Source of the DNA: Micropruina sonneratiae
Lineage (GTDB): Bacteria > Actinomycetota > Actinomycetes > Propionibacteriales > Propionibacteriaceae
NCBI RefSeq assembly: GCF_025972045.1
Contig: NZ_JAPDHX010000009.1
Coordinates: 1 to 37,581, forward strand
DNA: 37,581 nt
Reading direction: 5' to 3'
Shown: positions 18,971 to 27,057 of the stretch, piece after piece
Layout of the letters: each line of letters starts with the position of its first letter
How positions within the stretch are numbered: position 1 is the stretch's first letter
Notes under the pieces: generated by a model
Told to the model about the DNA's origin: nothing
Database searches by the model: none
Seen by the model: only the letters and a program-made list of their open reading frames with translations
Made by a program: the position numbers and the translations under genes

Positions 18971-19461
18971 CAGTGCGTCTTGCACATCGACAGGAACGGG
19001 AAGATCACGCACCAGCCGCTGGCGGGGCTGGCGCCCGGCGGCAGCGTCGAGGGGGGCAGCGGGGCGGTGGTCGGCGTGCTCAACTCGACCGCCCACACGT
19101 CCAGGTCCTCGGGGGTGTCACCGGGCCGGTGCCCGAAGCCGGCCACGGCGCGGGCGTCGGTGCCGGTCGTACCGGCACCGGTGACCCAGGCGAAACCGAC
19201 CTGGACGGGGACGGCCCCGGCCCGCAGCGCCGTGGCAGTGTCAGGGTCGGCGATCACGAAGCGCGGGCTGGGCGCCACACCACCGGCCAGGGCGGCGCCG
19301 CCGAGCACGCTGACGGAGCTGTCACGGCGGCGGCGTCCGTACACCGCGACTAACACCTCGACCGGTTGCTCGTCGTCGGTCTCGGTGGTCTGCCGGATGG
19401 GACCGACGACGGTCTCGATCTGCCTGATGACCTTCCGGAATCGCTTCGCCTTGTTCACCAT
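18970..19461 (-). CDS. Unknown protein coupled to a two-component system
   Basis: A 163-residue protein with no family I recognise. ATG at 19461 with GAGGAG upstream. The N-terminus is basic (VNKAKRFRKVIRQ). The middle contains strand-like runs (VEVLVAVYGRRRR, SPRFVIADPDTATAL, VQVGFAWVTG) and the tail is Pro/Thr-rich, ending with SGWCVIFPFLSMCKTH, which carries two Cys. No signal peptide or clear membrane helix is seen. The stop overlaps the kinase start by one base, so it is made together with the kinase and regulator. A role in signalling, as an accessory or as a sensed target, is inferred only from this coupling. Confidence 0.65.
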   Translation of the reverse strand: MVNKAKRFRKVIRQIETVVGPIRQTTETDDEQPVEVLVAVYGRRRRDSSVSVLGGAALAGGVAPSPRFVIADPDTATALRAGAVPVQVGFAWVTGAGTTGTDARAVAGFGHRPGDTPEDLDVWAVELSTPTTAPLPPSTLPPGASPASGWCVIFPFLSMCKTH

Positions 19462-19517
19462 TGGGGGCTCCTCGTTCGGATTCCCTCAGGTGTACGTCGG
19501 CTCTCCCGTTGATACGA

Positions 19518-19540
19518 TCCGGCCGCCCTGCGCGGCCGGA
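19518..19540 (-). terminator. Hairpin terminator after glgP
   Basis: A perfect 9-bp stem (19518-19526 and 19532-19540, TCCGGCCGC/GCGGCCGGA) with a five-base loop begins 6 bases after the glgP stop on the transcribed strand. No T-tract follows. It separates glgP from the downstream two-component operon. Confidence 0.6.
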
Positions 19541-19546
19541 CCGCCC

Positions 19547-22114
19547 TCACAGCGCCGGGTTGGCGTGCCAGATCTTCTTGATGTAGTCCTTCATCGAGCG
19601 GTCCGAGGAGAAGAAGCCGCAGCGGGCGATGTTCAGGATCGCCGACTTCGCCCAGGCGTCCGGATCGGCGTAGGACGCGTCCACCCGCTTCTGCGCCTCG
19701 ATGTACGAGCCGAAGTCGGCCATCGCCATGAACCGGTCGTTGTGCACCAGGTTCGACACGACCGGCTCGAAGGTACGGGTGTCGCCGTCGGAGAAGTGGC
19801 CCGACGCGATCAGGTCCAGGGTGGCCTTGAGCAGCGGATCCGACTCGTAGTACTCGCCCGGGTGGTAGCCCTTGGCGCCCAGTTCGGCGACCTCCGGTTC
19901 GGACATGCCGAACAGGAAGAAGTTGTCGTCGCCGACCAGTTCGCGGATCTCGACGTTCGCGCCGTCGTCGGTGCCGATGGTGAGCGCACCGTTGAGGGCG
20001 AACTTCATGTTGCCGGTGCCGGACGCCTCCATGCCGGCCAGGGAGATCTGCTCGGACAGGTCGGCCGCCGGGATCAGCCGCTCGGCCAGGGTGACGTTGT
20101 AGTTGGCCGGGAAGAACACCTTGAGCCGGTCCTCGACCAGCGGATCGTTGTTGACCACCGAGCCCACGGCGTTGATCAGGTGGATGATCTGCTTGGCCAT
20201 CCGGTAGCCGGGGGCCGCCTTGGCGCCGAAAACGAACGCCCGCGGGGTCACCTCCGACGCCTTCACCTTGCCCGAGATGATCTGCTCGTACAGCGCCACG
20301 ATGTGCAGCAGTTTCAGCGTCTGCCGCTTGTACTCGTGCAGCCGCTTCACCATCACGTCGAGCATCCGGTCGGTCGGCAGCTCGATGCCGTCACGCACCC
20401 GCAGCCGGTCCCGCAGCCGGATCTTGTTGGCGTGCTTCGCCTCGCCGAACAGCCGGCGGAACTCGTCGTCCTCGGCCAGCGGGGCGAGCTCCTGCAGCCG
20501 GTCGAGATCTGTCACCCAGCCCGGCCCGATGGCGTCGGTGATCAGGTCGGAGAGGTGCGGGTTCGCCAGCTTCATGAACCGTCGCGGCGTCACCCCGTTG
20601 GTGACGTTGGTGAATTTGTCCGGCCACAGCTCGGCGAAGTCGTTGAGCACCTTGTCGCGCAGCAACTGGCTGTGCAGGGCGGCGACGCCGTTCACCTTGA
20701 TGCCGGCGACGGTGGCCAGGTAGGCCATCCGAACGCCACGGTCGGGGTACTCGGCGATGATCGACATGCGGCCCAGCCGCAGGTAGTCGTCCGGCCAGGT
20801 CTCGCGGACCAGCTCGAGGAACTCGGTGTTGATCCGGTAGATGATCTCGAGATGCCGCGGCAGCAGGCGTCCGAGCAGCTCGACCGACCACACCTCGAGC
20901 GCCTCGGGCAGCAGGGTGTGACAGGTGTAGGCGAAGCACTTGGAGGTGACCGCCCAGGCCTCGTCCCAGTCGAAGCCGCGCTCGTCGATCAGGATGCGCA
21001 TCAGTTCGGGCACCGCGATCACCGGGTGGGTGTCGTTGAGCTGGAAGATCACCCGCTCGTCGAGGTTGTGCAGGTCGAAGTCCTCGCCCTGGTTGTCGAT
21101 GAAGTCACGCAGCGAGCAGGCCACGAAGAAGTACTGCTGCTGCAGCCGCAGCTCCTTGCCCTGCGGGGTGGAGTCCTCCGGGTAGAGCACCTTGGAGATG
21201 TTCTCGGCGAAGGTCTGGGCACGCACCGCCTGGGCGTAGTCGCCGGCGTTGAAGATGCTCAGGTCGAACGCCTGGGTGGCCTGCGCGCTCCACAGCCGCA
21301 GCGTGTTCACCCGGCCGTTGAGGTAGCCGGGAACCATGATGTTGTAGGGGACGCCGAGCACGTTCCACTCCGGGTTCCAGCGGGTGCGCTCGACCCCCTC
21401 GTCGTCGGTCCAGGTCTCGGTGCTGCCGCCGAAGTGGACGCGTATCGCGGCCTCGGGGTGGGCGATCTCCCACGGGTTGCCGAGTGCCAGCCACGAGTCG
21501 GGCTGCTCGACCTGTTCGCCGTCGACGAAGGTCTGCCGGAAGATGCCGTACTCGTAGCGGATGCCGTAGCCGACGCAGGGCACGTTCATGGTGGCCAGCG
21601 AGTCGATGAAGCAGGCCGCCAGCCGGCCCAGGCCGCCGTTGCCGAGCCCCGGCTCCACCTCCTGGGCGCGCAGCGTCGTCAGGCTCAGGCCGCACGAGTG
21701 CAGGGCCTTCTCGGCGATGTCGTTGAGGTCTGCGGCGAGCAGGTTGTTGCCCAGCTGCCGGCCCAGCAGGTATTCCGCCGACAGGTAGGCCACCGACTTG
21801 GGGTAACCCTCCCGCTGCTTGCGGCCCGTCTCGAGCCAGCGGGCGGTCAGGTAGTTGCGCACGGTGTGCGCCAGCGCCGTGTACTGGTCGTTGATCGACG
21901 AGCGGGACAGGGCCACGCCCTGGTCGGTGTTCAGTTCGTGCAGGAACTCCTTGACGAACCCGTCGACGGTGTGCGGCGGCGGGGTGACCGGCGCTACGGC
22001 CAGGGGGTGCGTCTGCTGGAACTCCACCCCGCGGCGGTAGATGCCGACGGCGGGCGTCTCGTCGGCGGGGAAGGCAGGCGTGGGAGCTGACTGCGGCGAT
22101 TCTGCTTCAGACAT
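19547..22114 (-). CDS. glgP: Glycogen/starch alpha-glucan phosphorylase
   Basis: An 855-residue GT35 enzyme that releases glucose-1-phosphate from the ends of glycogen or maltodextrin using phosphate. The pyridoxal-phosphate site is clear as EASGTGNMKFALNG, with the Schiff-base Lys at about residue 704. Other family segments are EPGLGNGGLGRLAACFIDS, RYEYGIFRQ, FQLNDTHPVIA, TNVTNGVTPRRF and VKRLHEYKRQ. The long form with these motifs is the GlgP/MalP type, not the short actinobacterial phosphorylase. ATG start at 22114, divergent from the FAD-dehydrogenase gene with about 80 bases between. Intact, with no anomalies. Confidence 0.96.
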   Translation of the reverse strand: MSEAESPQSAPTPAFPADETPAVGIYRRGVEFQQTHPLAVAPVTPPPHTVDGFVKEFLHELNTDQGVALSRSSINDQYTALAHTVRNYLTARWLETGRKQREGYPKSVAYLSAEYLLGRQLGNNLLAADLNDIAEKALHSCGLSLTTLRAQEVEPGLGNGGLGRLAACFIDSLATMNVPCVGYGIRYEYGIFRQTFVDGEQVEQPDSWLALGNPWEIAHPEAAIRVHFGGSTETWTDDEGVERTRWNPEWNVLGVPYNIMVPGYLNGRVNTLRLWSAQATQAFDLSIFNAGDYAQAVRAQTFAENISKVLYPEDSTPQGKELRLQQQYFFVACSLRDFIDNQGEDFDLHNLDERVIFQLNDTHPVIAVPELMRILIDERGFDWDEAWAVTSKCFAYTCHTLLPEALEVWSVELLGRLLPRHLEIIYRINTEFLELVRETWPDDYLRLGRMSIIAEYPDRGVRMAYLATVAGIKVNGVAALHSQLLRDKVLNDFAELWPDKFTNVTNGVTPRRFMKLANPHLSDLITDAIGPGWVTDLDRLQELAPLAEDDEFRRLFGEAKHANKIRLRDRLRVRDGIELPTDRMLDVMVKRLHEYKRQTLKLLHIVALYEQIISGKVKASEVTPRAFVFGAKAAPGYRMAKQIIHLINAVGSVVNNDPLVEDRLKVFFPANYNVTLAERLIPAADLSEQISLAGMEASGTGNMKFALNGALTIGTDDGANVEIRELVGDDNFFLFGMSEPEVAELGAKGYHPGEYYESDPLLKATLDLIASGHFSDGDTRTFEPVVSNLVHNDRFMAMADFGSYIEAQKRVDASYADPDAWAKSAILNIARCGFFSSDRSMKDYIKKIWHANPAL

Positions 22115-22137
22115 GCGGCATACGCTATCGGCCCATT

Positions 22138-22156
22138 GTTACGAGCAGCGTTACGA
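22138..22156. promoter_or_regulatory. GTTACGA direct repeat in divergent glgP/FAD gene spacer
   Basis: The heptamer GTTACGA occurs at 22138-22144 and again at 22150-22156, 12 bases apart, in the short spacer between divergently transcribed genes. It could be a regulator site that controls both. This is weak evidence, since the motif is short. Confidence 0.25.
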
Positions 22157-22194
22157 CCACGATTCGCCGCGGGGCGGCACAGTTGTCCGCATGG

Positions 22195-23841
22195 ATGCGG
22201 ATGTGGTGGGTCATCGGGGCCGGACTGGCCGGGCTGGCGGCGGCGGCCGAGGCGGCCGAAGCGGGGCGGTCGGTGCTGGTGCTCGACCAGGAGGGCGAGC
22301 AGTCGCTGGGCGGCCAGGCGCACTGGTCGTTCGGCGGGCTGTTCCTGGTCGACTCGCGTGAGCAGCGCCGGCTCGGCGTGCGCGACTCGCTCGAGCTGGC
22401 CCGGCACGACTGGTTCGGCAGCGCCGGGTTCGACCGGCCCGAGGACCACTGGCCGCGCCGCTGGGCCGAGGCCTACCTCGACTTCGCCGCCGGTGAGAAG
22501 CGCGCCTGGCTGCGGCAGTTGGGGGTGCGCCTCTTCCCGATCGTCGGCTGGGCCGAACGCGGCGACCTGACCCCGGACGGCCACGGCAACTCGGTGCCCC
22601 GGTTCCACATCGTCTGGGGCACCGGGCCCGGCGTGCTGGAGCCGTTCCTGCGCCGCTGCGCCGCAATGGTGGACGCCGGACGGCTGCGGTTCGGGTTCCG
22701 GCACCGGGTCGACGAGCTGGTGCTGGCCGACGGCCGGGTGAGCGGCGTCCGCGGCGTGGTGCTGGAGCCCACCGAGGTGCCGCGCGGGGTGGCGTCCAGC
22801 CGGGTCGTGCGGCAGGCGTTCGAGCTGTCCGCGGGGGCGGTGGTGGTCGCCTCGGGCGGCATCGGCGGCAACCTCGACCTGGTCTGGGCCGCCTGGCCCG
22901 ACCGGTTGGGGACGCCTCCGGCGTCGATGGTGGCGGGTGTCCCGGCCCACGTCGACGGCCGGATGATCGGCATCGCCGAGGCGTCCGGGGCGCGGGTGAT
23001 CAACCGCGACCGGATGTGGCACTACACCGAGGGACTGCACAACTGGAACCCGGTGTGGGCAGGACACGGCATCCGCATCCTGCCCGGGCCTTCGTCGCTG
23101 TGGCTGGACGCCCACGGCAACCGGCTGTCGGCGCCCTGCTACCCCGGTTTCGACACGCTCGGCACGTTGCGGCACCTGCGCGGCACCGGTGCCGACCACT
23201 CCTGGTTCGTGCTCACCCAGCAGGTGATCGAGAAGGAGTTCGCACTGTCCGGTTCGGAGCAGAACCCGGACCTGACGGGGCGATCGATCCCGCTGCTGCT
23301 GAAGCGGGTGCTGCCCGGCGCGCCCGGCCCGGTGGAGGCGTTCAAGCGGTTCGGCGCCGACTTCGTGGTCGCCGCCGACCCGGCCGAGCTGGTGGCCGGA
23401 ATGAACCGGCTCGCGCCCGAACACCCGATCGGGCTGGACGCCCTGCGGGCCCTGCTCGCCGAGCACGACGCCGAGGCGCTGGTCGAGCGACCCACCGACC
23501 CGCAACAGCGGGCGATCCGCAAGGCCCGGCAGTACCTGGGTGACAAGCTGATCCGGGTGGCGAAACCACACGCCTTCGACGATCCGGCCAACGGACCGTT
23601 GATCGCGGTGAAGCTGCACATCCTGACCCGCAAGACCCTCGGTGGCCTGGAGACCGACCTGAACGCTCGCTGCCTGGGCGCCGATGGCGCGGTGCTGGCG
23701 GGGCTCTTCGCGGCGGGGGAGGCGTCCGGTTTCGGGGGCGGCGGAATGCACGGCTACAACGCCCTCGAAGGCACCTTCCTGGGCGGTTGCCTGTTCAGTG
23801 GCCGGACCGCGGGCCGCAGCGCGGCGCTCGAGACGGCCTAG
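22195..23841 (+). CDS. FAD-binding dehydrogenase (fumarate reductase/KstD-like fold)
   Basis: About 549 residues. The FAD-binding Rossmann motif opens the protein (VIGAGLAGLAAAAEAAEAG, then VLVLDQEGEQSLGGQ). The C-terminus has the matching AAGEASGFGGGGMHGYNALEGTFLGG segment that binds the flavin. The whole layout is that of the FAD-binding dehydrogenase family related to 3-ketosteroid delta-1-dehydrogenase and fumarate reductase flavoproteins. The substrate is unknown. Close start choices are ATG 22195 or 22201, or TTG 22183; none has an obvious ribosome binding site, so the exact N-terminus is uncertain, but the dinucleotide-binding motif begins within eight residues. Soluble, no signal peptide. 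It is convergent with the TIR gene, with only six bases between stops. Confidence 0.82.
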   Translation: MRMWWVIGAGLAGLAAAAEAAEAGRSVLVLDQEGEQSLGGQAHWSFGGLFLVDSREQRRLGVRDSLELARHDWFGSAGFDRPEDHWPRRWAEAYLDFAAGEKRAWLRQLGVRLFPIVGWAERGDLTPDGHGNSVPRFHIVWGTGPGVLEPFLRRCAAMVDAGRLRFGFRHRVDELVLADGRVSGVRGVVLEPTEVPRGVASSRVVRQAFELSAGAVVVASGGIGGNLDLVWAAWPDRLGTPPASMVAGVPAHVDGRMIGIAEASGARVINRDRMWHYTEGLHNWNPVWAGHGIRILPGPSSLWLDAHGNRLSAPCYPGFDTLGTLRHLRGTGADHSWFVLTQQVIEKEFALSGSEQNPDLTGRSIPLLLKRVLPGAPGPVEAFKRFGADFVVAADPAELVAGMNRLAPEHPIGLDALRALLAEHDAEALVERPTDPQQRAIRKARQYLGDKLIRVAKPHAFDDPANGPLIAVKLHILTRKTLGGLETDLNARCLGADGAVLAGLFAAGEASGFGGGGMHGYNALEGTFLGGCLFSGRTAGRSAALETA

Positions 23842-23847
23842 CTGCGC

Positions 23848-24888
23848 TCAGCCGGAGTTGATCGCCCCCCACACGACGAAGCCGAGCACCGTGGCGGCCA
23901 CCGAGGCCCACAAGGCGGCCTGGCCCAGCTTCTCCTTGCGGACGGCCGCGGCGATCCCGAAGCCGATGCCGGCCAGGCCCACGAAGGGGATGAGCAGCGC
24001 CGCCGCGGCCAGCACGAACGCGACCACGGACATCAACCTGGACGTCTTCGGCAGCGGCTCGGGGGACCAGGGGTTGTCGGTGCGGGTCTGGTTGGTCCAC
24101 TGCCGACCGTCCCAGTAGCGGAGCACGGGCAGGCCGGCAGGGTCGCGGTACCAGCCCGGAGGCGTCTGCTGTTGGGGTTGTGGCTGCGGCTGCGGCTGAG
24201 GTTGAGGTTGTGGTTGTGGTGGCTGGGGCTGCGCCACCTCGTCCGGCTGCAGCAGCGCGTCGATCTCGGTGACGGTGCGGTAGGTCACCTCGGGACGTTC
24301 CCGCAGCGCGCCCAGCAGGGTCCGGACGTTCGCCCGGACGTTCTCGTTGCGTTCCTCGCGCCACGCCTGCCGCAACTGCAGCAGGATCGAGTCCTGCTCG
24401 TGCGCCGACAGCGGGGCCCGTCCGTTGATCGCGGTGCCGAGCAGCATCAGGTACTCGTACGGAGGCGGTGGCGGGGCGGGCAGCGGGTTCGGCAGTGGTT
24501 GCCGGTCGTTTTGTCGTTCGTGCAGGGCACGGATCAGTGCGATGCCCGTCGACGCTGTCGGGCTGCGGAAATCGATCGCCTGGTAGGCGAAGATCGCGTG
24601 ATCCCGCAGGCCGCGGAGGTCGCCGATCTGCACCGGCAGGATCGGCAGCCCCAGGTCGCGGGCGTAGGTCAGCTCGAGCTGGCAGGCGTCCGACTGCAGG
24701 GCGTTCTCGGACAACGCGAACACGAAGATCTCGCATTCGCGGATCTGCCGCAGGATCGCCGACCACCAGGCCTCGCCACCGGTTAGGTCCTGGTCGAGCC
24801 ACACCGTGCTGCCTGCCGATTCCAGATGCCGCACCAGGGAACGGACGGCGTCGCCGTCCACGCTGGCGTGCGAAAGAAAGATGGTCAT
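23848..24888 (-). CDS. TIR-domain protein with DUF2510 and C-terminal membrane helices
   Basis: A 346-residue protein starting at ATG 24888, preceded by GGGGAG. Residues 1-125 form a TIR domain: the opening MTIFLSHASVDGDAV, the WLDQDLTGGEAWW loop, and IFVFALSENALQSDACQLEL, in which Glu72 (Cys69-Gln-Leu-Glu72) sits where the catalytic Glu of NAD-cleaving TIR domains lies. A helical region (145-215) follows, then a Pro-Gln repeat tract (about 220-241). Next comes a DUF2510 motif (PPGWYRDPAG...RYWDGRQWT, 243-268), and finally hydrophobic helices (about 285-316 and 322-343). DUF2510 is common in actinobacterial membrane proteins. The combination suggests a membrane-tethered TIR effector or signalling protein. 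Whether it cleaves NAD or only binds partners is not known. No defence genes are adjacent. Confidence 0.8.
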   Translation of the reverse strand: MTIFLSHASVDGDAVRSLVRHLESAGSTVWLDQDLTGGEAWWSAILRQIRECEIFVFALSENALQSDACQLELTYARDLGLPILPVQIGDLRGLRDHAIFAYQAIDFRSPTASTGIALIRALHERQNDRQPLPNPLPAPPPPPYEYLMLLGTAINGRAPLSAHEQDSILLQLRQAWREERNENVRANVRTLLGALRERPEVTYRTVTEIDALLQPDEVAQPQPPQPQPQPQPQPQPQPQQQTPPGWYRDPAGLPVLRYWDGRQWTNQTRTDNPWSPEPLPKTSRLMSVVAFVLAAAALLIPFVGLAGIGFGIAAAVRKEKLGQAALWASVAATVLGFVVWGAINSG

Positions 24889-25018
24889 GCTTCCACTCCC
24901 CCGAGATGTCACCGCTGACCGATGACACAGGGTAGGGAGTGCCGTCCCGCCGGCGGAACGGCAATGCGTACAACTGCCCATCATGCCGTCGCAGCCATCG
25001 CTCGGGTAGCGTCGACGG

Positions 25019-26185
25019 ATGGCAGCCCGGAAACTTGTCGTCGGCGCGGTGACGGCGCTGGCGCTGACCGCCTGCAGCGCCGAACCCACCACGCCCTCCT
25101 CGGAACCCACCCAGCCCTCCTCGCCCGCAGCGTCCAGTCCGGCCGGCAGCGGGTCCGCGACGAGCTTCCCGGCGGGGGAGCGGCTGGCGGGCACGCCGTT
25201 CCGGTCCGCCGAGCTGGGCAGCTTCGACGAGCCGTGGGCGATGACCTTCCTGCCCGACTCCCACGACGCCCTGATCACCGAGCGGGGCGGGACGCTGCTG
25301 CTGCGCACCGCCGACGGCCGAACGACCGAGGTGGACGGCGTCCCCGACGTCGCCTACGGCGGTCAGGGCGGCCTGGGCGACGTGATCGTGTCCCCCGATT
25401 TCGCCTCCGACAAGCTGGTCTACCTGAGTTGGGCGGCCACCGGTGACGGCGGTGCGGGGGCCGAGGTGGGCCGGGGCGCGCTGGTGATCGATGGCGACGG
25501 CGCTCGCCTCGACGGCTTCGGCGTCATCTGGCGGCAGCGGCCCAAGACCTCCGGCACCGGCCACTTCGGGCACCGGCTCGCGTTCAGCCCCGACGGGGAC
25601 AAGCTGTTCGTCACCTCGGGCGAGCGGCAGAAGATGCAGCCTGCGCAGGATTCCGGCAGCGACCTGGGCAAGATCGTCCGGATGAATCCCGACGGCTCCG
25701 ACGCCGAGCACTGGAGCCTGGGACACCGCAATCCGCTCGGCATCGCCTTCGACGCCGACGGCCGGCTGTGGAGTTCCGAGATGGGTCCCCAGGGCGGCGA
25801 CGAGCTCAACCTGATCGAGCAGGGCGGCAACTACGGCTGGCCGGAGGCGTCCAACGGCTCGCACTACGGCGGGGGTGAGATTCCCGATCACCGTGCGGGG
25901 GACGGCTTCGTCGCCCCGAAGGTGTGGTGGAACCCGTCGGTCTCGCCCGGGTCGCTGATGATCTACTCGGGCTCGAGGTTCCCCGACTGGCAGGGCGACG
26001 CGTTCATCGGCGCGCTGTCGGGGGAGGCGTTGATCCGGGTCGACCTGGCCGGCGCGACGGCGTCCAAGGGCGACGAGTGGGACTTCGGCGGCCGCGTCCG
26101 CGAGGTCGAACAGGCGCCCGACGGCTCGATCTGGGTACTCATCGACGGTGCCGGTGGCGAGTTGTTGCGCCTGAGCCCGGCCTAG
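25019..26185 (+). CDS. PQQ-dependent sugar dehydrogenase-like lipoprotein
   Basis: A 388-residue exported protein with a six-bladed beta-propeller of the glucose/sorbosone dehydrogenase family. The signal peptide ends in a lipobox Leu16-Thr-Ala-Cys19, followed by a Ser/Pro/Thr linker to about residue 50. Propeller features include LGSFDEPWAMTFLPD, YGGQGGLGDVIVSPDF, GHFGHRLAFSPDGDKLFVTSG, LGHRNPLGIAFDADGRLW and EMGPQGGDELNLIEQGGNYGWP. His and Arg residues in the GHRLAF and GHRNP motifs are those expected at the PQQ site. Biological substrate and electron acceptor are unknown; many actinobacterial members have not been shown to use PQQ. ATG at 25019, divergent from the TIR gene with 130 bases between. 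Confidence 0.87.
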   Translation: MAARKLVVGAVTALALTACSAEPTTPSSEPTQPSSPAASSPAGSGSATSFPAGERLAGTPFRSAELGSFDEPWAMTFLPDSHDALITERGGTLLLRTADGRTTEVDGVPDVAYGGQGGLGDVIVSPDFASDKLVYLSWAATGDGGAGAEVGRGALVIDGDGARLDGFGVIWRQRPKTSGTGHFGHRLAFSPDGDKLFVTSGERQKMQPAQDSGSDLGKIVRMNPDGSDAEHWSLGHRNPLGIAFDADGRLWSSEMGPQGGDELNLIEQGGNYGWPEASNGSHYGGGEIPDHRAGDGFVAPKVWWNPSVSPGSLMIYSGSRFPDWQGDAFIGALSGEALIRVDLAGATASKGDEWDFGGRVREVEQAPDGSIWVLIDGAGGELLRLSPA

Positions 26186-26187
26186 CG

Positions 26188-26874
26188 TCACTCTCCGACG
26201 GCGGGCTCCTCGAACGGGGCCTGGCAGAACAGCGGGTACGGCGCGCAGCCGAGATCGGTGTTCGAGATCCGTTGGGTGCGCTCGACCAGCACGTACGGCG
26301 GCGGGCCCGGCACCCCGGCGGGCAGCGGTGTGAAATCGACCGAGCGGGTGCGGCTCGGGTCGGCCGTCGAGTACGGGTCGCAACTGTCGTCGACGTAGCT
26401 GACGTGGGCCTGGTCGCGCGCGAACGAGAACAGCCCGCTGCACGGACGCAGGCCCACCTGCTGCCAGCGCGGCCCGAAGCGCTGTTCGGCGTCCGGCAGC
26501 GCGGCGATGGACTGCTCCACCTCGTCGATGGACGCCGTGGTCGGGTAGACGGTGACGGTGCGTAGGTGGCACTCCTGCCGCCACCGGGCGACCATCCAGC
26601 CCTGGTCGTCGTGGACGATCGCGCAGTAGTAGCCGGTGCGTGAACCGGCCGGCGCACCCAGCACCGACGACAGCAACGCGGCGTCCTCGGCGGTCGTCGC
26701 GGCGAAGCCCTCCTGGCCGGCCTCCAGCCCGGCGGCCAGTTCGTCACGCGCCTTTCCCCGCCCGACCACCGGCTGCAGGCTCGCCCACGACAGCCACAGG
26801 GCGAGCGCCGCGGCGACGGCGATCAGCAGCACCCAGCCGAACCGCAGGCCTCGGCGGGACGTCGATGAAGGCAT
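26188..26874 (-). CDS. Membrane-anchored protein of unknown function
   Basis: A 228-residue protein with one N-terminal membrane helix (FGWVLLIAVAAALALWLSW) after a basic lead, so the bulk should be outside the membrane. The extracytoplasmic part contains six Cys (in YYCAIV, QECHLR, RPCSGL, DSCDPY, GCAPYP and LFCQAP), which suggests up to three disulfides. No family is recognised. ATG at 26874. It is convergent with the sugar dehydrogenase, with two bases between stop codons, and its 5' side faces the polyol operon regulatory region. Confidence 0.7.
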   Translation of the reverse strand: MPSSTSRRGLRFGWVLLIAVAAALALWLSWASLQPVVGRGKARDELAAGLEAGQEGFAATTAEDAALLSSVLGAPAGSRTGYYCAIVHDDQGWMVARWRQECHLRTVTVYPTTASIDEVEQSIAALPDAEQRFGPRWQQVGLRPCSGLFSFARDQAHVSYVDDSCDPYSTADPSRTRSVDFTPLPAGVPGPPPYVLVERTQRISNTDLGCAPYPLFCQAPFEEPAVGE

Positions 26875-26923
26875 TGCGCAACCGTAGGCCTTCGCGGTCT
26901 CGACCGGGGCTGCTGGGCGGGTC

Positions 26924-26971
26924 TCTCACAGAATGTGTGAATTTAGCCACAAGTTCTCACATTGAGTGAGA
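26924..26971. promoter_or_regulatory. Paired operator-like dyads upstream of the polyol operon
   Basis: Two dyads share the half-site TCTCACA, with 31 bases between their starts, about three helix turns. The first is TCACA-GAATG-TGTGA (26926-26940). The second is a perfect TCTCAC-ATTGA-GTGAGA (26955-26971). They lie 90-130 bases before the kinase ATG in a locally AT-rich stretch. The pattern fits a dimeric repressor or activator binding cooperatively on one helix face. No regulator gene is adjacent. Confidence 0.6.
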
Positions 26972-27057
26972 TTTCTCGGCCCGGCCCGTCGTTCAGGTCC
27001 TAGGCTCGACGGCGTCCGACACATCGTCGGCTCAACGCCGAGCCGGAAGGGTCAACC

